From NCBI GenBank assembly GCA_025201845.1, contig MU603998.1:22201-86200 (forward strand): a stretch of 64,000 nt of DNA, read 5' to 3'. Under the pieces are notes generated by a model that worked only from the letters and a program-made list of their open reading frames with translations, did not search any database and was not told where the DNA came from. The position numbers were made by a program, and so were the translations under genes. The DNA is from Martensiomyces pterosporus (taxonomy: Eukaryota; Kickxellomycota; Kickxellomycetes; Kickxellales; Kickxellaceae). Shown one piece after another: positions 1-10,337 of the stretch. Within the stretch, counting starts at the first letter, position 1. Each line of letters opens with the position of its first letter.

Positions 1-1320
1 GGACGAGTTGAGTCGGTGTGCGCAAGCATCATCCTCTTCCTGGTGGGGTCCATCCTGTGCGCTGTCTCGCACTCCATGAATATGCTGATTGCCAGTCGCG
101 TAATACAGGGTGTTGGCGGCGGCGGCATCCAGAGTCTTTGTCTAGTTATCGTGGCCGACATAATGAGCGAGCGCGAGCGCGGCAAGTATTTTGGTCTATT
201 CTCAGCCACCTGGGGCATCGCATCAGCCATTGGGCCTCTGATCGGAGGTGCGATCGTTGAGCATGCTAGCTGGCGCATCGTCTTCTGGATCAATATCCCC
301 GTCTGCGTGATTGCCGTGGCCATTATCTACTTTACGATGAGGCTGCCAACCCCGCCGGGCACAGTTAAAGAGAAGCTCCAGAGGGTCGATTTCCTCGGCA
401 CCTTCTCATTCCTTGCAGGCATCATTCCTATCTTGCTGGCTCTCTCGTGGGGTGGCCAGGAGCACGCTTGGACGTCAGCTGTGGTGCTCACATGCTTGAC
501 TGCTGGCGGTGCTATTTTCCTTGTGTTTATTGCTGTTGAGTGGCTCTGGGCCAAAGAGCCTATTATCCCTGTTCGCCTGTTCGGAATCAGAAATCTGGCA
601 ATGTCGTCAATTGCATCCCTAATGATTGGCGGCATCACATACGGAATCCTGGTGTTTGTTCCGGTTTGGGAGATCGCAATCAAGCACGCATCCATCATCG
701 GCTCAGGCCTCCACCTGCTTCCCTTCCTCTTCGGCATCATCATCGCAGCCGCCATATCGGGCATTTACATGAACTGGCTGGGCCGCTATCGATTGGTGAT
801 ACGCGTGGGCTCCATCCTATCTGCAACCGGCACCTGCCTGATGCTACTGTACAAGCCGGGCTCGAGTCTGGGCCAGCGCATCGGCTTTTTGCTGATCGGC
901 GGGTTTGGTGCCGGCCTTGCACTGCAGTCACTTGTCATCGCTGCACAGGCCGCCGTGACAGGAAAGGACATGGCTGTTGTCTCGGCGTCCACCGCGTTCC
1001 TGCGCTCGTTTGGTGGGATGCTGTCATGCAGCATTAGCGCCTCGATTGCCAATGGCAACATGATGACCAGGATTAAGCACATCATCGTACAGTACCCGAC
1101 TTACATATTCACCTTGCTAGAATCCCTCCGCGACCAGTCGGCCATCTACTCGGATGACATCCCTAGCGACTTGCGGCTCTTGCTGGTCCACGCGTGGTCT
1201 GAGAGTTATCATGCTGCCTTCTACTCGCTCATCCCCTTTGCTGCCATCCTCGTCATCTCTTGCTGGGCTGTCAGGCACAAGGATCTCAATACCCAGAGGA
1301 AGAGAACCATCCGGCAATAG
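1..1320 (+). CDS. MFS multidrug exporter, DHA2 type, 5'-truncated by the window
   Basis: Drug:proton antiporter of the major facilitator superfamily, expected in the plasma or vacuolar membrane and exporting small toxic compounds. The reading frame is open from base 1 (G-R-V-E-S-V-C-A-S), which matches an internal stretch of the complete paralogue at 2210-4006, so about 160 N-terminal residues lie outside the window. The GTG at 16 is an internal Val codon, not a start. Visible family marks are the motif C region (GIASAIGPLIGG) followed by SWRIVFWINIPV, the usual DHA2 signature after helix 5, and many hydrophobic helices. The C-terminus NTQRKRTIRQ nearly matches the paralogue's NTQRKKTIRQ. It is tandem and co-directional with the next gene, so a recent duplication is likely. 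Substrate is unknown. Confidence 0.93.
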   Translation, partial: GRVESVCASIILFLVGSILCAVSHSMNMLIASRVIQGVGGGGIQSLCLVIVADIMSERERGKYFGLFSATWGIASAIGPLIGGAIVEHASWRIVFWINIPVCVIAVAIIYFTMRLPTPPGTVKEKLQRVDFLGTFSFLAGIIPILLALSWGGQEHAWTSAVVLTCLTAGGAIFLVFIAVEWLWAKEPIIPVRLFGIRNLAMSSIASLMIGGITYGILVFVPVWEIAIKHASIIGSGLHLLPFLFGIIIAAAISGIYMNWLGRYRLVIRVGSILSATGTCLMLLYKPGSSLGQRIGFLLIGGFGAGLALQSLVIAAQAAVTGKDMAVVSASTAFLRSFGGMLSCSISASIANGNMMTRIKHIIVQYPTYIFTLLESLRDQSAIYSDDIPSDLRLLLVHAWSESYHAAFYSLIPFAAILVISCWAVRHKDLNTQRKRTIRQ

Positions 1321-2209
1321 TGTGTGTTCTGGCCTTGTTTCAGCTGCTACCCATCTTCACTCTGCTACCGCCAGTTCCAGTGTTTGTCTCTTGTAAAAAA
1401 ATAGTCTGCATCACATGGCCTGCAGTATATTCGACAGGATGATCCGTCTCAAGTCTACAGGACAGATCCGAGTTGCTGTGTGAAAGCACTGCACACCTGG
1501 AGAATATGGTGGGAATGGGGTGGCTGAGGCATGTGCTGGGTGCATTTTTTGGCCCTGTGGTAGACAGCACGCCGCTTATTCTCTGGTGGTTTTGTTATGA
1601 CGTGTGAATGCAAGGCGCACTGGTGGCGTTGAGGCACTGGTGAGAAAACAATGAGCAGCACAAAAACAGCATGCAAGCAGCGACGTGCCTTGTGGCCTTT
1701 CCCATGAGCCATATCTCCTACTGTGCTAGTCCAGTACGGGCGGGATGTAGCGGCACGCGTGTGAAGCGTAAAGCAGCCCCCAACCCCAACGCCATAGCTT
1801 GAAATGCCTTCCCTGCCATCACAATCCGCCATTTTGCATTCGGTTTTGTTTACGCTATAGCGTCTGTGGCATCCCATTGTTCGAGTCGGACCCGACCACA
1901 GCAGCGAGTGCATGACTATCTGAGGGTTGGGATGGAAGACAGGCAGAGAGCTAGCCTGCACAATGGCACCCACCAACTCCCTCACTCCCTCCTCCTTTAT
2001 ATTGTCATGAAGTGCACCGCCCTCCCTCTACCAGTTTTAGCTAGGTCTTCTTATTCCATGCCAACAACTTTCTATCGTTATTTCTCCCCCTGAGACGCAG
2101 GTTTTATTCAAGCGTTGGTTGTTCAGCATCTCGTTCCTACATTTCGCTTACACTCTTTAACTATAGCTTAAAACGCCTCCAAACCTCGCGTACGCCCCTG
2201 TGCTCTCAA
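1321..2209. other. Intergenic region between the two MFS genes
   Basis: This 889-base stretch holds the 3' end of the first exporter gene and the promoter of the second. Open frames inside it (for example 1455-1985 on the minus strand) have no recognisable domain. A weak TATA-like TTTATATTG lies near 1992-2000, about 210 bases before the next ATG, and pyrimidine-rich DNA follows it. Confidence 0.5.
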
Positions 2210-4006
2210 ATGTCTGTCAACAAGAGCAAAGAGGCTGTAAATATCATGTCAGAGCCATCAGTTTTGGCATTGCCTGGAGACCCAGAAAAACAGGGCAGTT
2301 CAAACGACAGTAACCCTAGCATCCAAACCAAGAGAAGCGGGCTGGTGGCTGCTTCCGCCAAGCCCCTCGAAGAAGGCACCAGGAGCAATAACGGAAGCAG
2401 CAGCATACCAGCAGCCAACGAGGGCAAGGCAGAGTCGGTGACGAGCGACGCCGAGTCCGAGGACGTTGCCGCTATCACCATCACAAAGAAGCAGCTCTAC
2501 TATGCACTTGCAGGTCTCAATGCTGCCACGTTTATTTCTGCGCTGGATGCCACTATAATGACCACCATATACTCACAGGTAGCCAGTGAGTTCGACTCCC
2601 TGGGCCAGGCCATCTGGATTCTCAACGGCTACCTCCTACCAACGACTGCAACACAGGCGATTGCAGGCAGAATCAGCGATATCACTGGGAGGGTCGAAGC
2701 AGTGTGCGCGAGCATCATCCTCTTCCTTGTCGGGTCCATCCTGTGCGCTGTCTCGCACTCCATGAATATGCTGATTGCCAGCCGGGTCATCCAAGGAATA
2801 GGCGGTGGCGGTATCCAGAGTCTTTGCCTAATCATGGTGAGTGACATCATTAGCGAGCGTGACCGCGGCAAATACATTGGTCTGTTTGCTGCCACTTGGG
2901 GAATTGCCTCGGCAATCGGGCCCTTGATCGGCGGCGGCATTGTCGAGCATGCTAGCTGGCGCATCGTCTTCTGGATCAACATTCCTATTTGCGTGGCCAC
3001 ACTCGTGCTCATCTACTTCACCATAAAGCTGCCGACCCCGCCGGGCACGCTGAAGGAGAAGATCGAGAGGATCGATTTCCTGGGCACCTTTTCGTTCCTT
3101 GCTGGCATCATTCCAGTCCTCCTGGGTCTTTCGTGGGGTGGCCAGCAGTACGCCTGGACGTCCGCAGTGGTGCTTGCCTGCCTGATCGCAGGTGGTGTCA
3201 TCCTCCTCGCCTTCATTGCTGTTGAGTGGTTCTGGGCCAAGGAACCTATTATACCGGTGCGGCTGTATAGGATCAACAATGTCGTTACTGCATCCTTCGC
3301 AAGTATCATGCTTGGTGGTACGATGTATGGAGTCATGGTCATCGTCCCAATTTGGGAGATTGCTGTCAAGCACGCATCCATCATCGGCTCAGGTCTCCAC
3401 CTGCTCCCCTTTCTCTTCGGCATGGTAATCTCGGCTGTACTCGCAGGCATTTACTTGAACCGGGTGGGCCGCTATTTGGTGCTGGTGCGTGTCGGCTCTG
3501 TCCTGGTAGCAGTAGGCACATGCCTGATGCTCCTGTACAAGCCAAGCTCAAACATGGGCCAGCGTATTGGATTCCTGTTTATCAACGGATTTGGAGCCGG
3601 CCTCACGATGCAGGTTGTACTCATTGCTGCACAAGCTGCGGTGAAGGGAAAAGACATGGCTGTGGTCTCGGCGTCCGCAATCTTCCTGCGCACTCTTGGT
3701 GGAATGATAGCGTGCAGCATCGTCGCTTCGGTGGCGAATAGCCAGATGAGAACAAAGGCCAAGGAGCTCATCGCACAGTACCCGGCATATGCATCTGCCC
3801 TGCTCGACTCTCTCAAGGACCAGTCCGCTATTTACTCTGACAGGATCCCGGGCGACTTGCGGTCCAAGCTGGTTCAAGCATGGTCCGATAGCTACCATGT
3901 TGCCATCTACGCCCTCATCCCCTTTTCGGCCCTCTTCATCGTCCTGTGCTGGGCCATCAAACACAAGGAGCTCAACACCCAGAGAAAGAAGACAATCCGA
4001 CAGTAG
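2210..4006 (+). CDS. MFS multidrug exporter, DHA2 (14-helix) type
   Basis: Full-length 598-residue exporter. About 90 hydrophilic Ser/Lys/Glu-rich cytosolic residues precede the first helix (from about residue 95). Motif A is seen as GRISDITGRVEAV after helix 2, and motif C as GIASAIGPLIGGG followed by SWRIVFWINIPI, which together point to the 14-helix DHA2 group. The family couples proton influx to export of drugs or secondary metabolites. The ATG at 2210 is used because it is the first in the frame; a second Met at residue 13 is possible. The gene is a tandem paralogue of the truncated gene at 1-1320 and its stop faces a minus-strand PPR gene 157 bases away. Association with the P450 array that starts 4.3 kb downstream is inferred from position only. 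Confidence 0.95.
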   Translation: MSVNKSKEAVNIMSEPSVLALPGDPEKQGSSNDSNPSIQTKRSGLVAASAKPLEEGTRSNNGSSSIPAANEGKAESVTSDAESEDVAAITITKKQLYYALAGLNAATFISALDATIMTTIYSQVASEFDSLGQAIWILNGYLLPTTATQAIAGRISDITGRVEAVCASIILFLVGSILCAVSHSMNMLIASRVIQGIGGGGIQSLCLIMVSDIISERDRGKYIGLFAATWGIASAIGPLIGGGIVEHASWRIVFWINIPICVATLVLIYFTIKLPTPPGTLKEKIERIDFLGTFSFLAGIIPVLLGLSWGGQQYAWTSAVVLACLIAGGVILLAFIAVEWFWAKEPIIPVRLYRINNVVTASFASIMLGGTMYGVMVIVPIWEIAVKHASIIGSGLHLLPFLFGMVISAVLAGIYLNRVGRYLVLVRVGSVLVAVGTCLMLLYKPSSNMGQRIGFLFINGFGAGLTMQVVLIAAQAAVKGKDMAVVSASAIFLRTLGGMIACSIVASVANSQMRTKAKELIAQYPAYASALLDSLKDQSAIYSDRIPGDLRSKLVQAWSDSYHVAIYALIPFSALFIVLCWAIKHKELNTQRKKTIRQ

Positions 4007-4163
4007 TTTGCATCCTTTACGCATCTTTGATACTCCACCGTTTGCTGTCGCCAATTTCTCGATTTATTTCATGCAAAACGTGCACACTTGTTTGGCAGCC
4101 GCCAACGCACTAGTGTGCCAAGAACACATGTCTGTTTGCATGGGCTTTGCTTCTGAATGAGGA

Positions 4164-7100
4164 CTACTCGGCTGCTGGGGGCACCACCATGGTGAACTTG
4201 CGGCAGTACAGGACCAGCTTGGACGCCATAGCCTCCATCCCCTGTTCCCTGGCCGACTCGCTAAGAATCCCGTCTTTCTCAGCAGCCTGCCACACATCTC
4301 TGGCTTCATCGGGTCTGCCCAGCTGGCGCAGCGAAAGCACCACCCACCCAACCATTCTGCTGAACGGCACAATGCGGTGTGATTCCGCGTGTGCATGCTC
4401 TGTAGCCAGCTGATCGATCCGCCTGTTGAACTCCAGCATGGTGTCCCAGACCCTGATCACGTCGCTCCAGCGACCCTGCTTGCCGTTTGCGCGCATCATT
4501 ATGATAAACGTAGTTGCGTTTGGTGGCGGCGGACCAGCGCGAGGCACTGTGTGCTTTGATCCATGCAGCTTTGTCTCGCTGGGTGCTGCGGTAGGTCCAG
4601 CAAGCTTGGGCTTCTTGCCCCTGCTCTTCCTTTGCTGCTGCTGCTGCTGCTTCCACTCACCGGTGTACCCGCTGCTGTCATAGTCATTTTCTTCACCGTG
4701 CTTTCTCCTGGGGTCAAACAATGTCGGCGCTGCAGAAAACGCTGCTCGCGATGTCAACCAGTTGACCAATGCCCGTCTCAGCCTGCTCGACGACGTCCTG
4801 TCCTCCTCGGGCCTCATCAGCCAGCTGCCCAGCCTTGCATGCTCGTGCTCAAGAACTCTCAGATCCACAAACCTCCCCTTCTCCCTCTCAACGTCACGCG
4901 TGGCATCTCCGAACTTCTCGCAGACCCTGCGATTCGACGTGTGCACCATCGAGGCGAACATATTTCTCGCGACAGTGTCGTATGCAGGCTGGTCAGCAAT
5001 GCGCGCAAGGATGTAGTTGTAAGTCGTAGTGTTCAGCTCTACTCCGCATTCTACTTCGGCGTGGCGAACAATCGTCTGAGCCAGCTGCACATCTTCCGAC
5101 CGCATGCAGCAGCGCACCACCGCACTGACAGCTGGAAATGTAGGCAGGTGGCCATAGTCGAGCATATCCGTGTACGCACGCCGTGTTTTGAGCAGATCGT
5201 CCATCTTCGAGAAGCAGAATATGCGTGTCTGGTGGCTCACCACATCGGGGACCACACCCTTGGCGTCCATCTGCCGCCACTTGAGCTCCAGCTCGCTGGT
5301 GCTCTGCACGGCCGATGCATACAGAAGCATGGCATTGAAGGCACGGATCGAGGGGTAGTCGTCAACCAGCCGCTCGAGCTCCTGGTAGTGGCTCTTGGCA
5401 GCATCCAAATTGCCAGTCTTGACACTGTGGATCAGCATCGCTGTAGGCACTGCGGTGGGAGGCACGAACCGTGTGGTCATTATCTTTTCCGACAAACCCG
5501 CCGGTTTTTGCTCGCCAGCGCTGAGTGTATGGTATAGGAGCGAGACAAGCGTGTGTGGCGAGTTGATTTCGATGCTTGCTTCCTTGGCCGCTCTGACAAC
5601 CGCCTCTGCCTGCTTCAGGTTACCGTCGCGCAGCAAGCTTTGCACAACCGCGTTAAGCGCTTCTGGGAATGATTTCCGCACGCTGCCCATGGCCAAGCGT
5701 CCACACACGTCTACCTCGGCCACCACTTCCTTTTCGCTTCCGGAAGCCATCTTGTCCAGGCTGTCCTCAAACACCTTGCCCACTGCTGCAGAATCGCCCC
5801 GCAAAAGCCGCAGCAGCGGCCGGTCGGCGATGCTTGTCGGATCCAGTCCAGGCAGCCGTGCAGCCAGCGCATCAACCACTGCGCTTTCCTCCACGCGGCC
5901 GTCCTCCAGGCAGCGAATGATCAGCGCAATCTCAGTTGCCCACATCTTAGGGTTCTCCAGCGCCGCACATATCACTGGCGTAAACTCTCTTACCGATATC
6001 ACGCCGCCCTTCAGCACGCTCCGTCGAAACTTTGTCATCACCAGGTGTACTCTGTTCCTTCGCCGCTCCATGCTTGTGATTGACGCTGAAGTGGCAGATG
6101 TGAGCTGCAGGTTGCTCGACTGCATGTACTTGATGATCCTCAGTGCCTCACCCCACTGCCCGTTGTTGACCAGCTGGCTCACCAACGCCGCGTATGTATA
6201 CGAATCCGGCTTAGTTCCTGCTAGCTCCATGCGCTTGTACCAGTCCTTCCACGTCACCTGCTTGCCGCGCAGCAAACACGCATGCATCATGATATTGTAT
6301 GTCGCTTGGTCATAGGCTACCCCAGCGGTCCGCATGCGCGACAGCACCTGCTCGAGCAGCTCGTACCGGTAGCGTAGATCGACGGCGTGCATGTGCAGGA
6401 GCGAGTTCCACTCACGCGTCGACTTGCCATACCCGAGAGCCAGCAGCTGAGAGAGCTTCGCCCACGCCCGCTCAATGCCCTTGCATCGGGCCCAGGACAG
6501 CAGAATCTCACGTAGTGCAAACACTCGCGACGGAATGGCTTGGCCGTTGCATTTTCTGATGCTGTCCTCGTGCGAGAGCGGGAACCGGTCAAGTATCCTC
6601 TCTGCCTGTGCTGGCATATCTGCGCGGGCATAGGCAACAGACCAGGTCTCTACAAAATCCGCCTGGCGAGCGATCCAGTCTGATCCATGTGCCTCCTTGA
6701 TTTGGCTCACGCAGCCTTCAACCCTCTGCACGTCCCCAAACTTTGCAAACACGCGAAACAGCGACATGTAGACTTCGGCAGACACAGCGCCGCTGCGTGT
6801 CTTTTCCTCACTGACCAGCATTTCTGCCCGCTTGCACCACTCTGTGCGTGCCCCGACTCGCAGAATAGCCTTGAGAAACTGGTCCAGCTGCTCGCTGTTG
6901 ACCCGCCAGCCTGACGACTTTTTGATCTCGGCATACAGCGCCCACATGGCGTCGAGCTTCATCGGCGTGCGCCCATGCAGCAGGAACCGCCGCAGCTTAC
7001 GTTTCAGTCTGAATACTGCCCTTTCGATCTCCTCCTCTGAGTACGGGGCATTCTCCTTTTGCGCAATCAGTGGTGGCTCAGGCGACTCCAGCCCAAGATC

Positions 7101-7325
7101 GGCTATCTGCCGCGCACTCCGTGTCCGCTTAAACCCGCTGTTGTTATCTGTGGCTCCACTGTCCCTTGTGGTCGCTGCTGCTGTCGCTTTGCAGTGGCTG
7201 TGGCATTTCGCCGACGAATTCGCGTGCTTTCGTCGGAACTGGTCGCTCTTGACTACAGCCATGGCGCCCGCTGTTGTGTGTATTCGTCGGAGGGATGCAA
7301 CTCCCAATCGCGAAGCCGCGAGCAT
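4164..7325 (-). CDS. Pentatricopeptide-repeat (PPR) protein, probably mitochondrial
   Basis: 1053 residues. The N-terminus MLAASRLGVASLRRIHTTAG is Arg/Ser-rich and free of acidic residues, as expected of a mitochondrial presequence. The body carries degenerate 35-residue helical hairpins typical of PPR proteins, for example segments containing YNIMMHACLLRGK, TYAALVSQLVNNGQWGEAL and FNAMLLYASAVQS. PPR proteins bind organellar RNA and control its processing, stability or translation; the RNA target here is unknown. A CAG-type run near 4632-4651 encodes six or seven Gln ahead of a basic RKSRGKK stretch and lies between two groups of repeats. No intron is needed. The gene separates the MFS pair from the P450 array and is probably functionally unrelated to either. 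Confidence 0.85.
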   Translation of the reverse strand: MLAASRLGVASLRRIHTTAGAMAVVKSDQFRRKHANSSAKCHSHCKATAAATTRDSGATDNNSGFKRTRSARQIADLGLESPEPPLIAQKENAPYSEEEIERAVFRLKRKLRRFLLHGRTPMKLDAMWALYAEIKKSSGWRVNSEQLDQFLKAILRVGARTEWCKRAEMLVSEEKTRSGAVSAEVYMSLFRVFAKFGDVQRVEGCVSQIKEAHGSDWIARQADFVETWSVAYARADMPAQAERILDRFPLSHEDSIRKCNGQAIPSRVFALREILLSWARCKGIERAWAKLSQLLALGYGKSTREWNSLLHMHAVDLRYRYELLEQVLSRMRTAGVAYDQATYNIMMHACLLRGKQVTWKDWYKRMELAGTKPDSYTYAALVSQLVNNGQWGEALRIIKYMQSSNLQLTSATSASITSMERRRNRVHLVMTKFRRSVLKGGVISVREFTPVICAALENPKMWATEIALIIRCLEDGRVEESAVVDALAARLPGLDPTSIADRPLLRLLRGDSAAVGKVFEDSLDKMASGSEKEVVAEVDVCGRLAMGSVRKSFPEALNAVVQSLLRDGNLKQAEAVVRAAKEASIEINSPHTLVSLLYHTLSAGEQKPAGLSEKIMTTRFVPPTAVPTAMLIHSVKTGNLDAAKSHYQELERLVDDYPSIRAFNAMLLYASAVQSTSELELKWRQMDAKGVVPDVVSHQTRIFCFSKMDDLLKTRRAYTDMLDYGHLPTFPAVSAVVRCCMRSEDVQLAQTIVRHAEVECGVELNTTTYNYILARIADQPAYDTVARNMFASMVHTSNRRVCEKFGDATRDVEREKGRFVDLRVLEHEHARLGSWLMRPEEDRTSSSRLRRALVNWLTSRAAFSAAPTLFDPRRKHGEENDYDSSGYTGEWKQQQQQQRKSRGKKPKLAGPTAAPSETKLHGSKHTVPRAGPPPPNATTFIIMMRANGKQGRWSDVIRVWDTMLEFNRRIDQLATEHAHAESHRIVPFSRMVGWVVLSLRQLGRPDEARDVWQAAEKDGILSESAREQGMEAMASKLVLYCRKFTMVVPPAAE

Positions 7326-7619
7326 TCTGTGTGGTTCTACAGGTGAATTTATATCGCTCTCTAGGCCGGCCTCCCCTGCCAGGAAATAAGGGGACTCTTG
7401 GAATTGAGCAAGCAGATATTAACAGTGTTTAGATAGCTAGCAACAGCAAGGGCTGGGCTGGAGAGCAAGGCGGCTCCGTGTGCCTTTTGAGATAAACACA
7501 GCCCAGTGTGCGATATTTTCGCACAGCCAAGCTGCTCGAAGCGAGCGCACTATTTATCGCGCATAAACCCAGTGCTCCCGCTGATTCCAATTTCCCAAGC
7601 CGCTGGTCGATCACCCGAT

Positions 7620-7843
7620 GTGCGGATCAAATCTGCCAAGGCTCCACTGTGCAGCACCATGAAGGCGCGGGCCGATTTCCCGCGCTTTCGCGTGCTCGTG
7701 CGTCTACAGGGATGGACATGTACAACAGGTGGTGCGGATCAAATCTGCCAAGGCTCCACTGTGCAGCACCATGAAGGCGCGGGCCGATTTCCCGCGCTTT
7801 CGCGTGCTCGTGCGTCTACAGGGATGGACATGTACAACAGGTG
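7620..7843. repeat. Tandem direct duplication, 2 x 112 bp, with an internal hairpin
   Basis: The segment starting tgcggatcaaatctgccaag at 7621 recurs at 7733, and the match runs to the ends of both copies (periodicity exactly 112). Each copy contains a perfect inverted repeat, gcgcggg and cccgcgc, around a seven-base loop (7665-7671 with 7679-7685 in copy one). Flanking bases extend the stem by G-U and A-U pairs if transcribed as RNA. The unit length is not a multiple of three, so the repeat is unlikely to be coding. Confidence 0.9.
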
Positions 7844-8228
7844 TGTATTCCACGCTTGGTCCGGCGGAGGTGGAGGTCAGATGAGAGACAGGATTGCCAA
7901 TCCTTACAAGTAAGCAGAGAGCGGAGCGCATTGTCCGCCTTTTTCTGACGTGAGATTGACGCGGATCCAATGGAGGAAGAGCATACTGAGGCGGCTACAC
8001 GAAGGGACTTGGTCAAGGGGGATTAGAGCGCCATGACAAGGCAGTGCTTGCAAGCAGGCAAATCCAGGTAGAAAGCTAGCCAGCCGCAAGCACACTGGCA
8101 CATGAAAATGGAATTTTGATGCGCCTTGCGATGGACATGAGATGTGGCATGCGGTTCTGCTCCCTGGCCAGTTGCCGTTTTGGAGCAAAAAAGATGCGCT
8201 GCCAAGGGAGCTGTGTCGTCTGACGACA

Positions 8229-8235
8229 TATAAAG
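8229..8235 (+). promoter_or_regulatory. TATA box of P450 gene 1
   Basis: TATAAAG lies 110 bases before the proposed ATG at 8345. It supports starting translation at 8345 with a short leader. Confidence 0.55.
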
Positions 8236-8344
8236 CGTCTAGTGGGGAAAAACAGTGCCTGACACTGGCGCCTCCTTTCATCGCCTTACGTCTAATTTAC
8301 CGTCTATCTCCTTTTATTACACTGCCTATTTTGGAACCAGAGTC

Positions 8345-9925
8345 ATGGCGATACTCCAGCTGCTTTCTAGCGCTGCAAGCCCGGTGACCTCGTTGCTGGA
8401 CAAATATGGAATAACGCACCTCCAGATAGCTGTTGGTGTTGCCGTGCTGTATGTCGTGGGCATGGTCGTCTATGTCCTGTTTTTCTCGCCCCTCCGCAAT
8501 ATCCCAGGAAAGCTCATATCCAAGCTCACGCTGATGCCGTTGAGGGTCGAGTCCGTACTGGGCACTTTTGGCGACACGTGCGAGTCGGATTACTACAAGT
8601 ACGGCGATATCTACGTTGCTGGCCCAAGCATGGTGGTACTGAGCAACCCGGCCGACTGCAGGAAGATCCTGGGTTCGCACCAGTTCAAAAAGTCCGAGTT
8701 CTACCAAGCATTTGCACTCATCGACGACACCATATTCACCACGCAGTCGGCCGAGCTGACGCATCTGAGGAGGCGGCAGGTTGGGCCAGCATTTACACAC
8801 GGGTACTTGGCTGAAATGGAGTCGACCATCCTCGATTGTGGCATCGTCTCAGTCAAGAAGAAATGGGACAGCATCCTTGCGCAGAGCACGGACGGCAAGG
8901 CTACTGTCAACTATTCGCTGCACTTCTCGCTGACCACATTCGACGTCATCAGCGCACTGGGATACGGGCAAAAGTTCCATGCGCTGCGCGACAACGAGAC
9001 CCAGATCGTCAGGTGGGTCAACAACTACAACAAGCTGGCGATCTGCCATGTTGCCATCCCATTTGCCACATACTTCCCGGTGAATCTGATTACGCGCTCG
9101 CTGATCAAGAGCAGAAACGAGTTTGTTGACTTTGGCAATGCAGCGGCCGAACAGCGCAGGGAGATGCTGCGGTTTGGGAACACCGAGAAGCCCAGGGATA
9201 TTCTGCAAGCCCTGCTTGATGGCGAGGACCCCGAATCAAAGGCCAAGATGACACCGACGCAGGTCACTGCGGAGAACATTGGCTTTTTGATCGGAGGAAC
9301 CGACACCACGTCCCTAACAATGACATGGACGCTCCACTACCTCATGCTGTATCCCGATGTTTACAAGAAGGCCGTGGTCGAGGTGCGCAGCGCGTTTGCA
9401 CACGACCACCTGGTCACATTCGCCGAGGGACGCGTGCAGCTTCCGTACATCGAGGCATGCATCTACGAGTCGATGAGAATCCGCGCCGTGTCTGGCGTGT
9501 TCCTTCCCCGGATTGTGCCCAAGGGCGGAGCGACCTTCCAGGGACACTTCATCCCCGAGGGCACCGAGATTGGTGTCAATGTTGCTGGGCTGAACCACCA
9601 CCTCGGCACCTGGGACAGCCCGCAGAGATTCATGCCCGAGCGGTTCGTCAACAACGAGAGGGCCAAGCAGAATGTCATGACGTTCAGCACCGGCGTCAGA
9701 ATCTGCCCAGGACGCAATCTCGCCTGGGTTGAGATGATCACCATCATTGCCAATCTTCTGAAGGATTATGACTTTGAGCTGCCTGAGGACTCGCTCTTTG
9801 GCCCCGACAAGCTCGACTCCAATGGGAACCCCATCGTGATGCCGCGCACCCATACGCTCACCATAGGCCCCAAGTACCCCGAGCGCGACTGCAGGATTGT
9901 GGTGCGCAGAGCACCAGCGTACTGA
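8345..9925 (+). CDS. Cytochrome P450 monooxygenase, array member 1
   Basis: 526-residue microsomal P450. A hydrophobic N-terminal anchor (about residues 22-45, ending VYVLFFSPLRNIPG) is followed by the proline-containing hinge. The I-helix carries GGTDTTSLT, with the acid-alcohol pair used in oxygen activation. The K-helix ExxR is in YESMRIR, and the heme loop is FSTGVRICPGRNLAW with Cys454 as the thiolate ligand. All canonical catalytic features are intact. The open frame extends upstream to 8255, but the ATG at 8345 (MAILQLLS) gives an N-terminus like its neighbours and lies downstream of the TATA box. It is the first of five head-to-tail paralogues. Substrate is unknown; no CYP family is assigned. 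Confidence 0.93.
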   Translation: MAILQLLSSAASPVTSLLDKYGITHLQIAVGVAVLYVVGMVVYVLFFSPLRNIPGKLISKLTLMPLRVESVLGTFGDTCESDYYKYGDIYVAGPSMVVLSNPADCRKILGSHQFKKSEFYQAFALIDDTIFTTQSAELTHLRRRQVGPAFTHGYLAEMESTILDCGIVSVKKKWDSILAQSTDGKATVNYSLHFSLTTFDVISALGYGQKFHALRDNETQIVRWVNNYNKLAICHVAIPFATYFPVNLITRSLIKSRNEFVDFGNAAAEQRREMLRFGNTEKPRDILQALLDGEDPESKAKMTPTQVTAENIGFLIGGTDTTSLTMTWTLHYLMLYPDVYKKAVVEVRSAFAHDHLVTFAEGRVQLPYIEACIYESMRIRAVSGVFLPRIVPKGGATFQGHFIPEGTEIGVNVAGLNHHLGTWDSPQRFMPERFVNNERAKQNVMTFSTGVRICPGRNLAWVEMITIIANLLKDYDFELPEDSLFGPDKLDSNGNPIVMPRTHTLTIGPKYPERDCRIVVRRAPAY

Positions 9926-10337
9926 GCCGGAACCTTATCTCGCATGCCATCAACTGACACCTGTGATTTCCACATAATTGTAGTCTTTTTTGTCACAAAC
10001 CTCAGCGGATGAGTTGGTGAATCGCAGGGATCGTCGGTCTTGTTGAACTGCTGCTTACACATGTGTCCGGCCCATTCGCATGAAGCAGCACAGTTTGCGC
10101 CATGGAGGCAATCTGCATGCATGTTTCAACACACCAACCCCGCTAGCGGCCAGAATGGCACCACCCATGTTGAACATAGATTTCCGCTCGCTGCAGGCGA
10201 AGAGTTTCGGCCGGGCAGGTATTAAAGAAGACGAAGAGAGCCCTCATCATGTCATTGCTTCGCCTCGCCTCTCCTTCTCTGTTTCAGCCTCATACTTTGC
10301 TCCTGGGTATTTCTTTTTCTTTTTCTTGCTTTTGGCA
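9926..10337. other. Intergenic, P450 1 to P450 2
   Basis: 412 bases holding the terminator side of P450 1 and the promoter of P450 2. A TATA-like TATTAAAG lies at 10220-10227. The frame of P450 2 is open back to an ATG at 10080, which is upstream of that box and is not used here. Confidence 0.5.

Larger units (their letters stand above)
7326..8344. other. Divergent intergenic region with a 112-bp tandem repeat
   Basis: This 1019-base stretch separates the start codons of the PPR gene (minus) and the first P450 (plus). It contains the tandem duplication listed separately and a TATA box at 8229-8235. Short open frames here change frame between the two repeat copies and show no domain. Confidence 0.6.

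Noticed and set aside
4632..4651. CTG/CAG run as an independent microsatellite feature
   Set aside because: It is short and encodes a Gln stretch within the PPR protein; described there.
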